The notes beneath the pieces were generated by a model. It was not told where the DNA came from, did not search any database, and saw nothing but the letters and a program-made list of their open reading frames with translations. This document shows, one piece after another, positions 35,167-46,400 of a stretch of DNA of 64,000 nt. This DNA comes from Litomosoides sigmodontis (lineage: Eukaryota; Nematoda; Chromadorea; Rhabditida; Onchocercidae). The first letter of the stretch is position 1. Every line of letters starts with the position of its first letter. A program made the position numbers and the translations under genes. The stretch spans positions 5,911,865 to 5,975,864 of the forward strand of contig OY718806.1 in the NCBI GenBank assembly GCA_963070105.1, read 5' to 3'.

Positions 35167-36139
35167 GCAGAAGATTACATGTATATATATATATATATAT
35201 GCAGAAGATTACATTCTACATATAATATTACATTCTAGATATCATATTTTCGTATTCTTTTGTATTACAAGCAGCAAGAACAAAGAAAAGTTAAATGAAA
35301 AGTTTACTAATTTTAGAGCTTTTGAAATGGTACACAAAATCCATCGACATAACGTTAAATTGAGTTAACTACGATCATAATCTTGAACCAAAAACGCTGC
35401 AATCTTGGAGAACATAAAAATGCTTTAAATAGGTAAGCTCACCCGTTCTCAGCAAGGAGAATACCCGTGTATTTCGTATGTGTGCTTTCATGCTTATATT
35501 GCACTACCAAAACACCCGGAGATGAGCGTATAACTTCGGTTTCTATTACCTGTGGTATGTTTGAGGTTTCTTTAGCAGAGGCATCTGCTGAAATTATAAG
35601 TAACAATTGTGTAAGCAATTATGTAAAACCCACAAGAATGGTTTGAATGAAATGCTTAATGCCTGCATGTAATCACATGTTCCTGCAATGTACAGCCCTT
35701 ATGAAGTCGTTTCGAGGAGTCCGCAAACAATGTGAAGAAAACATGTAATGACAAAATTACACTTAAAGGCAAAAATCTTTAATTCCACAACAGATAATAT
35801 AAAATATGTGAAGTATTTCTAACCTAGCTTTTAATTAATGCTTAAATATTAAAGGTAGGAAGACGGAGACGTGCCGATATTCCCGATGAAATAAGAACAG
35901 CAACCACGCCCATAAGTAGGAACGAACTTCGCGCAATACGCTTTTGCAAGCACATATTATAATACATAGTTCCAAGAAAAACGAAAAAGCAAAAACTTAC
36001 AAACTTTCGGAGGTGCGCTCCTACCACGCTGTGTAGCCGCTTGCATGCGGAGGCTGTTAGAGAGATTTACTTCATAATTTTTGCGATGCTGGATAATCTG
36101 ATGGCGCTGTTTCTCGGTAGGTAGCGGAAATCGACCCAT
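29061..36139 (-). CDS. PWWP2: PWWP2A/B-like chromatin reader
   Basis: In vertebrates PWWP2A and PWWP2B bind H2A.Z/H3K36me nucleosomes and recruit an MTA-HDAC-RBBP subcomplex of NuRD. Exons with agreeing phases: 36139-36001, 35587-35443, 35014-34756, 34490-34332; then two less certain, about 33333-33224 and 32920-32707; then 31367-31044, 30837-30357, 30142-29793, 29628-29422, 29334-29061. An N-terminal block (VIETEVIRSSPGVLVVQYKH, then YTGILLAENG) resembles the conserved PWWP2 block before F-S-G-V-L. LRARS then CASC, and CTDC one exon later, gives a CxxC pair recalling the family's LRPRQVLCDKC. The PWWP domain reads FSIGDIVWARNGMFPYWPGR, then SIVWYGDN, then MRPDLKYHKAVANAI. PYWP replaces the usual PWWP core. 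The middle is Ser/Pro/Lys-rich and probably disordered. An acceptor (CTCTACAG) one base before the ATG suggests trans-splicing of a spliced leader. The phase between 32707 and 31367 does not close, so a small exon is missing. Total is about 890 residues. Confidence 0.8.
35090..35214. repeat. Compound TA microsatellite with a repeated insert
   Basis: TA alternation interrupted by two copies of GCAGAAGATTACAT (35166-35180 and 35201-35214), separated by more TA repeats. It lies in an intron of the PWWP2-like gene. Confidence 0.85.
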
Positions 36140-38784
36140 GCTGTAGAGAAGGACGTATTAAACCCCTTATCTCAGCAAAAAAACTAACACATACGCAAAA
36201 CTCGCAACATGGGTAGTAATATAAATTACTGAACGTTTTCCTAAACCACGAAGACCACTGAAGACCGGCAGCTGACCGTTCTGCAACAAATGTATCATAC
36301 CGTCGATTTTCATTAAGAGCATGCATCAAACAGTGAAATTTGCATATAACCACAATGCAAAGTAAATCCCTCATATTCTGTCAATACTAAACATCTAATC
36401 GAAACAATTCCACTGTTTTAAGCACAAATATTAATAATGGAAGAGTGTACAGGTGAGCTGTAGCTGTTACAGATAGGATCATGCAGGCAGATGACCTCGA
36501 ATAGTCCTAACACGATTTATAAACATGTCCCGTACATTGAGAATGAACAAATCATAAAGTGTTAAGCGCATTTTGCAAAATGCTAGTGAAGCATTTAGAC
36601 TTTTTAACAAAGACGAAGTTTGCATTAAAATTCTGGCTCTTTTCGTTATGGTATGATAGCTTTCTGATTTTGATAGTTTCCACACGTTCCTTTATTATTG
36701 AAGTTCTCAAATGATTGTCACCCCATGCAGCACAATCCACTTCCGCTGTACTGTAAATCAAATTCCTTTCAAAACCATGAAATAAAGGAACGAGGTTTTG
36801 TTTTCAAATGCGATAATAGCAATGCGTGACTTCAATTTGACATATTCAAATCAGACATAGATTACAGGGAAAAGTAAATTTTATAGTAGCAGTGACAGCT
36901 CTGATCCGCAAAGCGATGAAGCTCAATAAGAGCCCATTCACCTGAAACGCATGATCTCTTCCTATAATACAGACAAGATTTTGTTTAAGTGAATGCTGAA
37001 AATGGCATGAAAATGATAATTAAATCCATCTGCATTTTACTACCAACTTATTACGATACGTGAACGATCATGGAAAGCCTCGTCGTAAAATCAAAACTGT
37101 AAATGCACTTTAGTATTAGGACATTTTTCGTTTCGCAATACGCTCGATTGTGTAATCTGTAGCGTTAAGTATGAGCAGCAAAGTTCGAAACAGAAGTGGA
37201 CTTAGCAAGTTGTCACATCTTCATACTCTTACGAAAATTTCATCCAATAAGTAGCTGAAAACACATAGTTTAAATACGAATACAATCTTTCAACATACAC
37301 CTGTTCACAAGATAAAAAACAATGAGTCAACCTGGAACACATCGATATGCCGCGGTCATAAAACATTCGTCTTACCTTATGTCAACGAAATTAATACGAT
37401 GCATAATTCAACAGTTTTCTATTTTCTCATCTCGTGTAAAAGTATGTAATATAAAGGGACAAAGTCAAAAAAAAGTCAGGACCATCATTCAGTCTTAGAA
37501 AAGGCGAACAATCGAACTGAGAATATGAATTTCAAAGGTATTTATCAAACACACAGTTCACAGCTTTTACGTTGTCGCGCATTACTTGACTAATTACAAA
37601 TAACTGCTCACCTTCAAAGATGAAGCAGGATTAAATCCAACATGTCGTGCAACTCGGCAAACCATATCGGCATTTCAAACATAGCTACGTTTTGGGGCCA
37701 GCCCTCTACTTCAACACCTGAAAATTGCATTTTTCTTGATATGTTTCGCTTTTATCCAACTAATTCCAAATTTTACACAAACAAATAAAGGGAGACTAGC
37801 ATCAAATACTAGCGAAAATACGGGATTTGGAAGTTTCTAATGCAACAACCTTAATCAAAAAGTAAGAATGACCCCACAGCGAACAACCCAATAACAATGG
37901 GTAACAATTCTAGCCTGACTGTATACAGCTTCAGAAAAAATCTAACACAACCATAATGATTTCAGGGAAATAGAAAATACGACATCCCAATCAACGACTG
38001 AGTCTATTTGATACAAATCTATATACCAGAATGGAAGTAAGACGTTCCTGAGATATTCCGATTCGCAACAATATCATAATAGTACTCCAACGACTCCCTC
38101 TTTGGGAAATAATAGCTTACGATCAAAACTCGTCTAAAATTTCCTAAATAACTCTATCCAACGCCACCTCAATAAAAGCAAATTCCCCATTAATTATATA
38201 TTTATATAATATCAACCTCTACACAAATCATTGACAACTGCTTCACTAACTCTACGTGGCGATAATGTTGAAGCTTAAAAACAATGTTACTCTTTTTATT
38301 ATAAAGTGGCACTCCGCACTTAGAACACATTGACAACCGGCTACATATAGCAATAAAGCTTATGTCCAGAATGAAAACGATATCGCAATGTGATGCATGA
38401 TGCGATCGCATCTGAACAAAATGGCTACCGATACACATAACGTATTTTTATTACCATTACACTTTCTCCCTTCAATTTACACATTGATTATATAATTGAA
38501 ATCAAATTTCCATATGTAGATTTATAACTGGGAAACCAGTTTAGATTCCTTCCCCAAGACCATACTGAAAACAATAAGCTACAGTAATCATTAGCAAATA
38601 AGTGCATCAACCAACCCAACATTATCACATCTTCTGTTTACATAGAACTGAATCTAGCAGTAAGCAATAGTCTTTTAAGAAAATGCTTGTGGAAGTAACA
38701 TCATACATTAAAAATCAAACACGAAAAATAAGAAATAGAATCATAGGAATAGGCTCTAGAAAGCTAGATTTAATTTTTACACGT
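36140..38784. other. Intergenic with a possible relic exon
   Basis: Upstream of the PWWP2-like gene. The clearest coding-like piece is about 37619-37722 on the minus strand. It has a good acceptor, a frame giving EVEGWPQNVAMF, one apparent frameshift, then RVARHVGFNPASSLK and a GTGAGC donor. I do not recognise the protein. Open stretches at 36072-36374 and 36479-36761 lack support. Confidence 0.4.
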
Positions 38785-40140
38785 TCAACGATCCACCTCA
38801 CCAAAAACTATATCCATTGGACCAACGATTGCGACTAGATCAGGAATCAGACTCATACAGTTAAGTCGTATAAACCAGCGAAATGAGCAAATCTGCAAAG
38901 TTCGAGCCAATTCTACTTCAAAATAAGTAAAGGACTTCGTGTAATGCAGGACTTTATGCCTAATCATTGACTGAAAAGAATTCTTGCTTTCAAGTGTTTA
39001 TCTCCAAACATCACCAACCCTATCCCTGTGTGTTAAAGACCTTCTTTAACGACATTATAATTAACAGTAGAGTTTTTTATGCTAAAGTAGTACTAGATTC
39101 AAGACCTCATTTATTAATTAACTGCTACGCCGATGACATATAAGAAAATAAGTAAACAAATATCAGGGAGAATGTTTCAAATGGAGGACCGTAAAGTATT
39201 AAATTTATTCTTGTCGTTTATGAAACACCATTAAAAACATCGAAAAATGATAAAGGCCTAATAAAATGAATCGCACTTCATAATTAATACTGTTGTATAA
39301 ATGTACCGTTGCATAAATGTAAATATATCCAGTGACACTACAGTAAGTTAAAAAACTAAATATCCATAAAATAGGATAAACAGACTTTTCTCTCTAGCCA
39401 AAATAAAAACAGCTCCTATTAAATGGTTCTCCGTCAAAAATCTTCACAGCTCCACGTGCCTTCATACTGTTACTGTCCACATTACTCTTCTTTACTGCCT
39501 CTCCACTTATTTTAGTAAAGAAAATAAGGTCTTTGTAAATGTACAGACAATACATTGCAAAGACGAACTGTACGATCTGAAATTGCACCCTACATGTTTA
39601 ATTGTTACATAAAATAAATAAGAGGGGAAAAACGCCTTACTTCTGCACTTGGATAAAAGCATCGATAGGGCTTCAATATCCCATAGAAGCTTCTGCAGAA
39701 ACATAACAGCCACCTGGTTGTACGTGATAATCTTCAGATTTAAAATAATGTATGATCGTGCTGTTCTACAAATACTCTTGTTACAAAGAATCTAATAGTT
39801 TTCTAACCTTCTCATTTTGATAATACGACTTTGCGATTGTCCGCCTTGATTTCTCCTGAAGGCATTTTGTTTCCTTAAGCTTCGATGCACATTCGGATGA
39901 GAAATTAAACTGAAAAATTCAAATTCTTGCTGAATGCCTCCCGGTCACAACAGTCGTCCCAATGGGGATAGCTAACTTGCAAATAGCCATGCTACATTAG
40001 AAAAAAGAATTAGAAGACAAAACAGAAAACATACTTCGCTAACCCTGAAATCAACTGCAATATATCATGAGCTGTCGAGTGTTGAGAAAAGAAGTGGGAC
40101 GGCTTATCGTGAAATTCTGTAACATCTGACATTCCAGGTC
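38785..40140 (-). pseudogene. NDUFS2: NDUFS2 (complex I 49-kDa subunit) pseudogene
   Basis: Scattered pieces in the correct N-to-C order on the minus strand match the mitochondrial complex I core subunit NDUFS2. About 40030-40100 gives SQHSTAHDILQLI (family: G-P-Q-H-P-A-A-H-G-V-L-R-L). 39865-39812 gives KMPSGEIKADNRK (family K-M-P-x-G-E-I-K), then a stop. 39747-39690 gives YFKSEDYHVQPGGCY. About 39679-39641 gives KPYRCFYP. Near 38900 comes FAHFAGLYDLT, and then, after a one-base frameshift, DLVAIVGPMDIVFGEVDR and a stop at 38785, the standard C-terminus. The long central part, with the quinone-site and cluster-ligand regions, is missing. An acceptor (TTTGCAG) is still visible before FAHFAG, so this is a decayed duplicated gene rather than a processed retrocopy. 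A functional copy must exist elsewhere. C. elegans also has two NDUFS2-type genes. Confidence 0.8.
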
Positions 40141-41630
40141 TTCTGAAATAATCTAATATTTTGCTAGTTTCCAACATGTAATTTGAACACGGTAATAGAG
40201 AATTTGTTTCAGAAATGTCTGCTACGTTTGTTAACACATAATTACAAATTGTTAATGAAAAGACGCTCTAAACTTGTGATGAAACTTTGCATTTGGAAAG
40301 AGCAACACGCAGGAATGAAGGATACTCTGCACTGCAGTGAGATGGAAAACAATAATAAAAAAGGGAAAACAAATCACAACCACGTCTATTAAGAAACGGT
40401 GATAAAGTGGATGTCGTAAAATATCAACAAAATGTCACGAATACTACCCACCTGCCGGATAAATCCAGAACACCACTCGGAACTTCACCAGTACGGTCCT
40501 CAAGCCTGACGGTGAATGAAAGTTTAACTTGAACTAAATCTCACAAGGTGTTATGCAATATAGCCACTACTCCTTTCAATATAGAAACGAAGATTTTCAC
40601 AGTCTACCCCAGCAAGCAACCTTTACAGTACCACTGCTTTTTTCCAGTTCACAAAATCCATAACCATTCTCTTCTACACAGTGCTGAATGAAACAAATGA
40701 TGTCGTCTAAAAGCCGATCAACAAAGACAACCAACCCACAGTAATCACAGTTCATCACGTCGGAAGTTCAAATCTCAATAGCTACCACTCAGCAAATAGA
40801 TCGTAAAAGGCACCGAGTATTGATTTTATGCAACAAATGATCACTATCCTTACACAGCAAAGCAATGGCAAGAACGACAGCGTGCAACGCACTCACTATT
40901 TGTATCCAAGCATGAAACTTGAAATACTCAAAGCAGCGTAGTTCATATATCATTAATGGTGAAGGAAATTTTTATCTGAATAATGAAATACAAGGTTCTG
41001 CCAATTACAAATTATATCAGGTCACAACTTAAGTGAGACTCCAGCTCATACCTTGCACTGAGGGACATGGTATCGCAATTAGTAGTGGCTCACTGTGTAA
41101 GACGAGAATTTCTTACGTTCAATATCGTTGAATATCACTCCCAGTTCCTAAACAATTGCAGCAACAGTGTCTCCGAATGCAAAATGCTCTATATTTCGTT
41201 AAATATTTACGTTTTCTTCAGACTTGAAAACTCATCTTTGAAGTTTAAAGTATTCCAAATGGATGTTCATCGTAATGCAAGCACACACAATATTGATTTC
41301 AATTCGTGCCGAGGAATTACCCTGCAAAATTCTCTGGCAATATTGTAAATAGCCCACCTTAAAGGAAAGCACAGTCATCAGAAGAAGTTTCAGTCAAATG
41401 TCTCGCTAACATGCTGCATCCAGAAAATTATGTTACAGCTCAACCTTCAGAACAGTTACAACCTTGGGGACGTTATTCTTTGCTGGAATAACATTATTTG
41501 CAATCATAATTATTGAGCTAAAAAGTGTGGTTTCTTTTAAGACATGTATAAAAGCCTTCCTTTACGCTTGGAAATCTGAAAATCCGACATATCATGCACG
41601 TCGTGTACTATAAAATCACAGCAGTCTAAA

Positions 41631-41688
41631 ACTTTATCTTCTGCACTTTCCGGTCTCACACTTTATCTTCTGCACTTTCCGGTCTCAC
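41631..41688. repeat. Two-copy 29-bp tandem repeat
   Basis: Two perfect, adjacent copies of a 29-nt unit beginning ACTTTATCTTCTGC and ending GGTCTCAC. Confidence 0.9.
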
Positions 41689-42380
41689 AAACGGAACCCA
41701 CCCTACTGTGATGCACTACTGTTGACCGACCCCTACTGCTCAATACCACAGGCACTACAGGAAAAAGTGTGTCCCACAATCCTAAACGCTAGTAGAGGAG
41801 CTTTCAAAAACCAACTTCATAACTGACAATCACAGGCCAAGACACTTAATTTAACAATCAGCGAGCAACTTGGCGACTGGTCCCAACATTAAGGATAGAT
41901 CAGGTCAGGTTCTGGTGAAACGGCTGAGGAGTAAAGGTCCTCCAAAGCTAGCACAAACAGATGATTCCTCTACTGTGCAGTTGTCAGTCATAGAGGTTTT
42001 GAAAGAATAACCGCACATGTATGTCTTTAGAATCAAAAAAACAGATAGAAGGAAAAGCTTGCTAAATAGAGGGAAAACTCTACAAAACAAATTTCCCTAA
42101 TCCGCCAGCAACTAAGGAACCGGATGAAACATGAAGCACACTACCCACTCACAAAAGGAGGGAATGCATATTCGCGTAATGAAAACGAACCACAAAACCG
42201 ACCAGTTTTTGCGTCACGTTCGCGCGACGTCTAAAACAGATTACCTACTCTAGGTTCTCCGCTTCTCCGTACCACTTCATCCTCCTGGAAGGAAAGGGCA
42301 GCCACGCGACAACCGAAACCACACTCAGCACTTCTCGTCATGTCGTAAGACAATGTGAGGAGTGGAAAAATCCAGATAAC

Positions 42381-42415
42381 AACATAACATAACATAACAT
42401 AACATAACATAACAT
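42381..42415. repeat. AACAT pentanucleotide microsatellite
   Basis: Seven perfect AACAT units next to the GC-rich block. Confidence 0.95.
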
Positions 42416-43491
42416 GATCGTTAGTTACCATACGCAGCCCAAGCCTCCCACACGATCCACAACAATCAGCGCAATGCACGAACGAACATACCTGTGACTA
42501 ACCACGCCCATGCCGAAACGTTGCACTTCGCCTTTTCATCTTCGTCTTCCGTCCTCCTCGCATCCGTTATGTTTAGCTGACTCCTTTATCTCTCCTTCAC
42601 CATTCGCTGCATATATCGCTGAGGCAGCGCAGTGTGATCTAAGATGGCGACTGTGCTTGACTCCTCGTCGTATCCCAAAGCTGTCTGGAACACCCCATGC
42701 TCTGTCGCCGTCGCTCTCTGATGTAAGCGATGTAAGCGCACGTTGTAAAAGGAAGGGGTCAGATCGTAACAGGGACCATTCGCATCCGTTCCTCCTAGTC
42801 ATCTCTTTAACAGCGTGAATTCGTTCCAAATCACGAATCGTTGCATTTAATTTATCACTTAATTTTAAAGCGATGATACTATGTTATTAGTCTGAGCATA
42901 CGGTGCCTCCCTACCGAAAACCCTCCGTCGTCCATCAGAATGCGAATTTTTAACTTACAGCTCTTAGATTGTCGTAAGCACAGTTTTTCATTCTTCATCG
43001 TTTCAATTTTCCTTTCAAAACTGAGGTAAATTTTCCCATAGCTTTCCAAGAATTCTTTTTGAGGTAATGTTGCACTCTTGGTGACCACTCCTTTCACAAC
43101 TCCCAGAATAAAGTCATAAGTGCAAACCGGTGATACCAGCAACGATTTGTTTTTGCAAGAGTTATATTTTTTTCGTTTATTTCTTTTTTTTGTAAGGTTT
43201 TGTTTATCTCGTAGATAAGTGGCACAAAGTGAACATTTTCAATACTGAAGCATGAATCCTTATATTTGAGCCTTTCCAAATTAATTCATCTACGGAATTG
43301 ACTTTTATATACTCCCACTTCGTTTTCAAATTTTGTTAAATGTTTATTTCTTCTTCCTATCCAAACGTTCATTAAGCTTGTTTTTTTATAGGCCACCAAA
43401 CTTTTCATCAGTTTTCCCAGAATCCATAATTTTAGATTTATATTCGACTCTATACAGCATCATCTCAGGTCCACATTCTCATTCGATCCTA

Positions 43492-46400
43492 ATGACGGTG
43501 GAAGCAGATATACGCCTGTTAGGGTCAGCTGAGTTCGGCGCGACAGCTGCAATTGGAGATGACGCGTCGTGCCCAGTTGCAACAAGCGGCTTTTCCGCAG
43601 CATCATCAGCTGCGCAGATGTTGGGGGAATTTTCTAAACTCATGTCATTGAGTCATCCCCATCTGTGTAAATACGTAGAGTTTGTTCGATCGGCAGTTCG
43701 TATGTTTTTCATTTTAATTAGTCCAATGGGATAATTGATGCCTCTTTGAGTCACAAAATTCTTCCATTTCAGTTTTTAATCACAGTCTCGTTTATACTGT
43801 TTGAAATGTGAAAGGTATAAATTGAGGATGAATTGCTGAAATTGCGTATTCGTTTTATTCATCAATCTGAATTTAATGATTTTAGTTGGGAATGCAGGTT
43901 TCATGATTTCGGAACATTATTCGCGGTCAGCTGTTGAGGAATTGAAGGAGTGTAAAAAGTAAGTTAATTTTATCATCCATCGGTTCTCGGGAGGTCCCTG
44001 GTAGTAGTAAGTTAATAGCTGAACTTTCAAGAGTATGGGTCAGTGATACTTCGTAACATCACATATCACTGATTTATATTATATGGCCAGAAGACACTGG
44101 AGCAGTGTTGATTTGTTCTCCTGCTGTTCATTTTCGCGAACTTCTAGATTTTTTAATTTGGCTTAAACGAGTCCCTCAATTATCACTTAAAATTTTTTAA
44201 TTTAACTCCAAAACTAAAATTTACGGTTCAATTTGAACTGTGATTTTTTTGCACTATCCAGCAGAAAGGTTACTCTCTTTCGAAAAGAGAAATTTGGTTA
44301 TAAGTGAGATGTTACGAGATTAAATGTAAAAGCTTAACTATAGCATTCAAGACGCACTATTGCTTTTACATAATTTGGTGAGTTTTAATGACAGGTCTAT
44401 TTCTAAATTTTTTGGTAGGATGGTTTCAATACAAATATTATCAAAATCACAAGTTTTAGGTTGGATGTGTCTCGAATCATATCTTTATTGCAGCCGGTCT
44501 TATCAGCGTTTACATATTTGCATTCTCGACATATCATTATTGGCTACTTCAGTTTAAATTCAATTCTTTTATCGTCCCAGGTAACATGTCATGTACAACA
44601 TTAGGACAACATTATGCGCTCTTATGTTGTTATATTACAGAATTTGGTTCGGTTAGCGCAGTATGGTTTGAACTGTATCAATGGTAATAGAAGAGATTTA
44701 GAATATCATATTAATTCTTCTTGGTACCTTCCACCTGAACGTTTCCTGCAAGCTGAAATCAAAAGTGGTTTTATTTGTCGCGCTGGAGATATCTGGTCAC
44801 TTGGAATTGCTGCGCTTGAACTTTCAATCGTAGGTTATTTTCACTTTTTTGTACAAATAGAATGTTCATGAAATCCGTATTGTACTGCCTCATTACTATT
44901 TTTTAATTTTAACTACATGATATTGCGAATTTCACATTTATCGATTGTTGATCTATCATGCTTTATGAGTGGCGATAATTTTTATTTTTAATGAACATCA
45001 CTATGCTAGGTATTTGTGTTGTTATTATAGTTCTTACTTATAAAATAAACCATTTCCAGGGCTGTCTTCTTTCTGAAATTTGGTCTCCAAAGCAAATTTA
45101 TTGTACGCTTACTGCTCTAATCAGAAAAAGTATTCTTATAATTTATGCATCTTTGTAACTTTGTCTCTGTTAAAAGTTTGCTGTAGTTCCTCACTATTTT
45201 CTAAAAAATGTTAAAATTGATCTTTAGTTTCTTTTTTCGTAGAAAGTAGTGTTAGAGCTTATGTTTATTTGGCACAATAGAATTGAATGAGTCCATTGTA
45301 GAACGATATGATTGTGTGATCTTTTTGAGCACTAGTTAAATTGTTACTTTATTCGTGCGAAAAACACACATAAGTTGAATTAGGTTATAAAAAACAATTT
45401 ATGACAGTTTAGGATTTTATTTTTAGTTAGAGTGAGATAAGTGCTTACAAGTATTTTTTTAAACTGATTTCAAGAACGAAGTGGGTCGGTTTTTCGGTTA
45501 TTGTTGGCTGAAATTCAACGGAAGGAACCAGCTATTCATATTACGTCAAATAGCACGATCATGGTGATACTTGAGAAGGCGTTGTGTATCCTTCCATCGC
45601 AGCGACCTACTGCCAGGGAGTTACTTTCTGTTAGTGTTACTAATATGCATTTAGTTATAAATTCATTGCTTGCATGGAGTTACAATCACCAACTTAACAA
45701 AATTATAGATAATCAACGATGCAAGCACTAGTCACGCAAACCTCGCAAACCTAGAAAAGGACTATAGTGCGTATGGTAGTGAAAACGATGAAAGCATTCT
45801 GCGGGAAAGTTCTGAATACATGAGAGGCTTGTTCTTTTGTGAATTATTGGTGTCAGTTATGAGTGGAAATAAGTACTCGTATGTACTACTGTAACACATA
45901 ATACTCAAAAATATTTTTCAGAGTTGTTAGAAAGTGAAGAAACAGAAGCAGTTCAAAATTTGCCTATTAACGAGGCCTTTTTTTTATGGAAGTTATGTGG
46001 GAGCAGCATTGAAACTATTTTTCTTAATCATGGCATTATTAAAGCAAATCCAGCTATTCTCGCTTTACCATAGTTCGTTTTGACAGTTTTAATTTACTAA
46101 TGATATTTTTTTATTATATTCATCTCCTTTCTCTTTTCAGTTTAGTTGATGGAGACTGCTTCATGTATGGTAATGCTCATACAAGGAAATATGAGTTCAC
46201 TTTCGATGTTTTTATTCTCCCATCAAATAATTTCCGCGACGTAAGTTTTTTAGAATGACTATGCTATTTTTACCTGAAAATTTGATTCTTTTCACTGATA
46301 AATGTACGTAAAAATATTAACTTTTAGCGGATGAAACAAATTAACGGAAACAAATTTCTCATTTCATTTGAAATGGAAGAGAGAACGCGGGAGACATACG

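Larger units (their letters stand above)
40141..43491. other. Intergenic upstream of TBCK, with a GC-rich block
   Basis: No supported exon. A block at about 42480-42830 is clearly more GC- and CpG-rich than its surroundings and contains AAGATGGCGAC, like the vertebrate YY1 site. It may be promoter DNA, but its distance to the TBCK start (about 0.7 kb) leaves this uncertain. Two small tandem repeats are listed separately. Confidence 0.45.

Noticed and set aside
35842..36027. Open frame with a hydrophobic segment (FLLMGVVAVLISSG) on the minus strand
   Set aside because: It lies in the first intron of the PWWP2-like gene. No acceptor joins it in phase to the first exon, while that exon joins the next conserved exon (35587) in phase.
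42536..42829. 97-codon minus-strand and 102-codon plus-strand open frames in the GC-rich block
   Set aside because: High GC content lowers stop frequency in all frames; no motif or splice signal supports either one.
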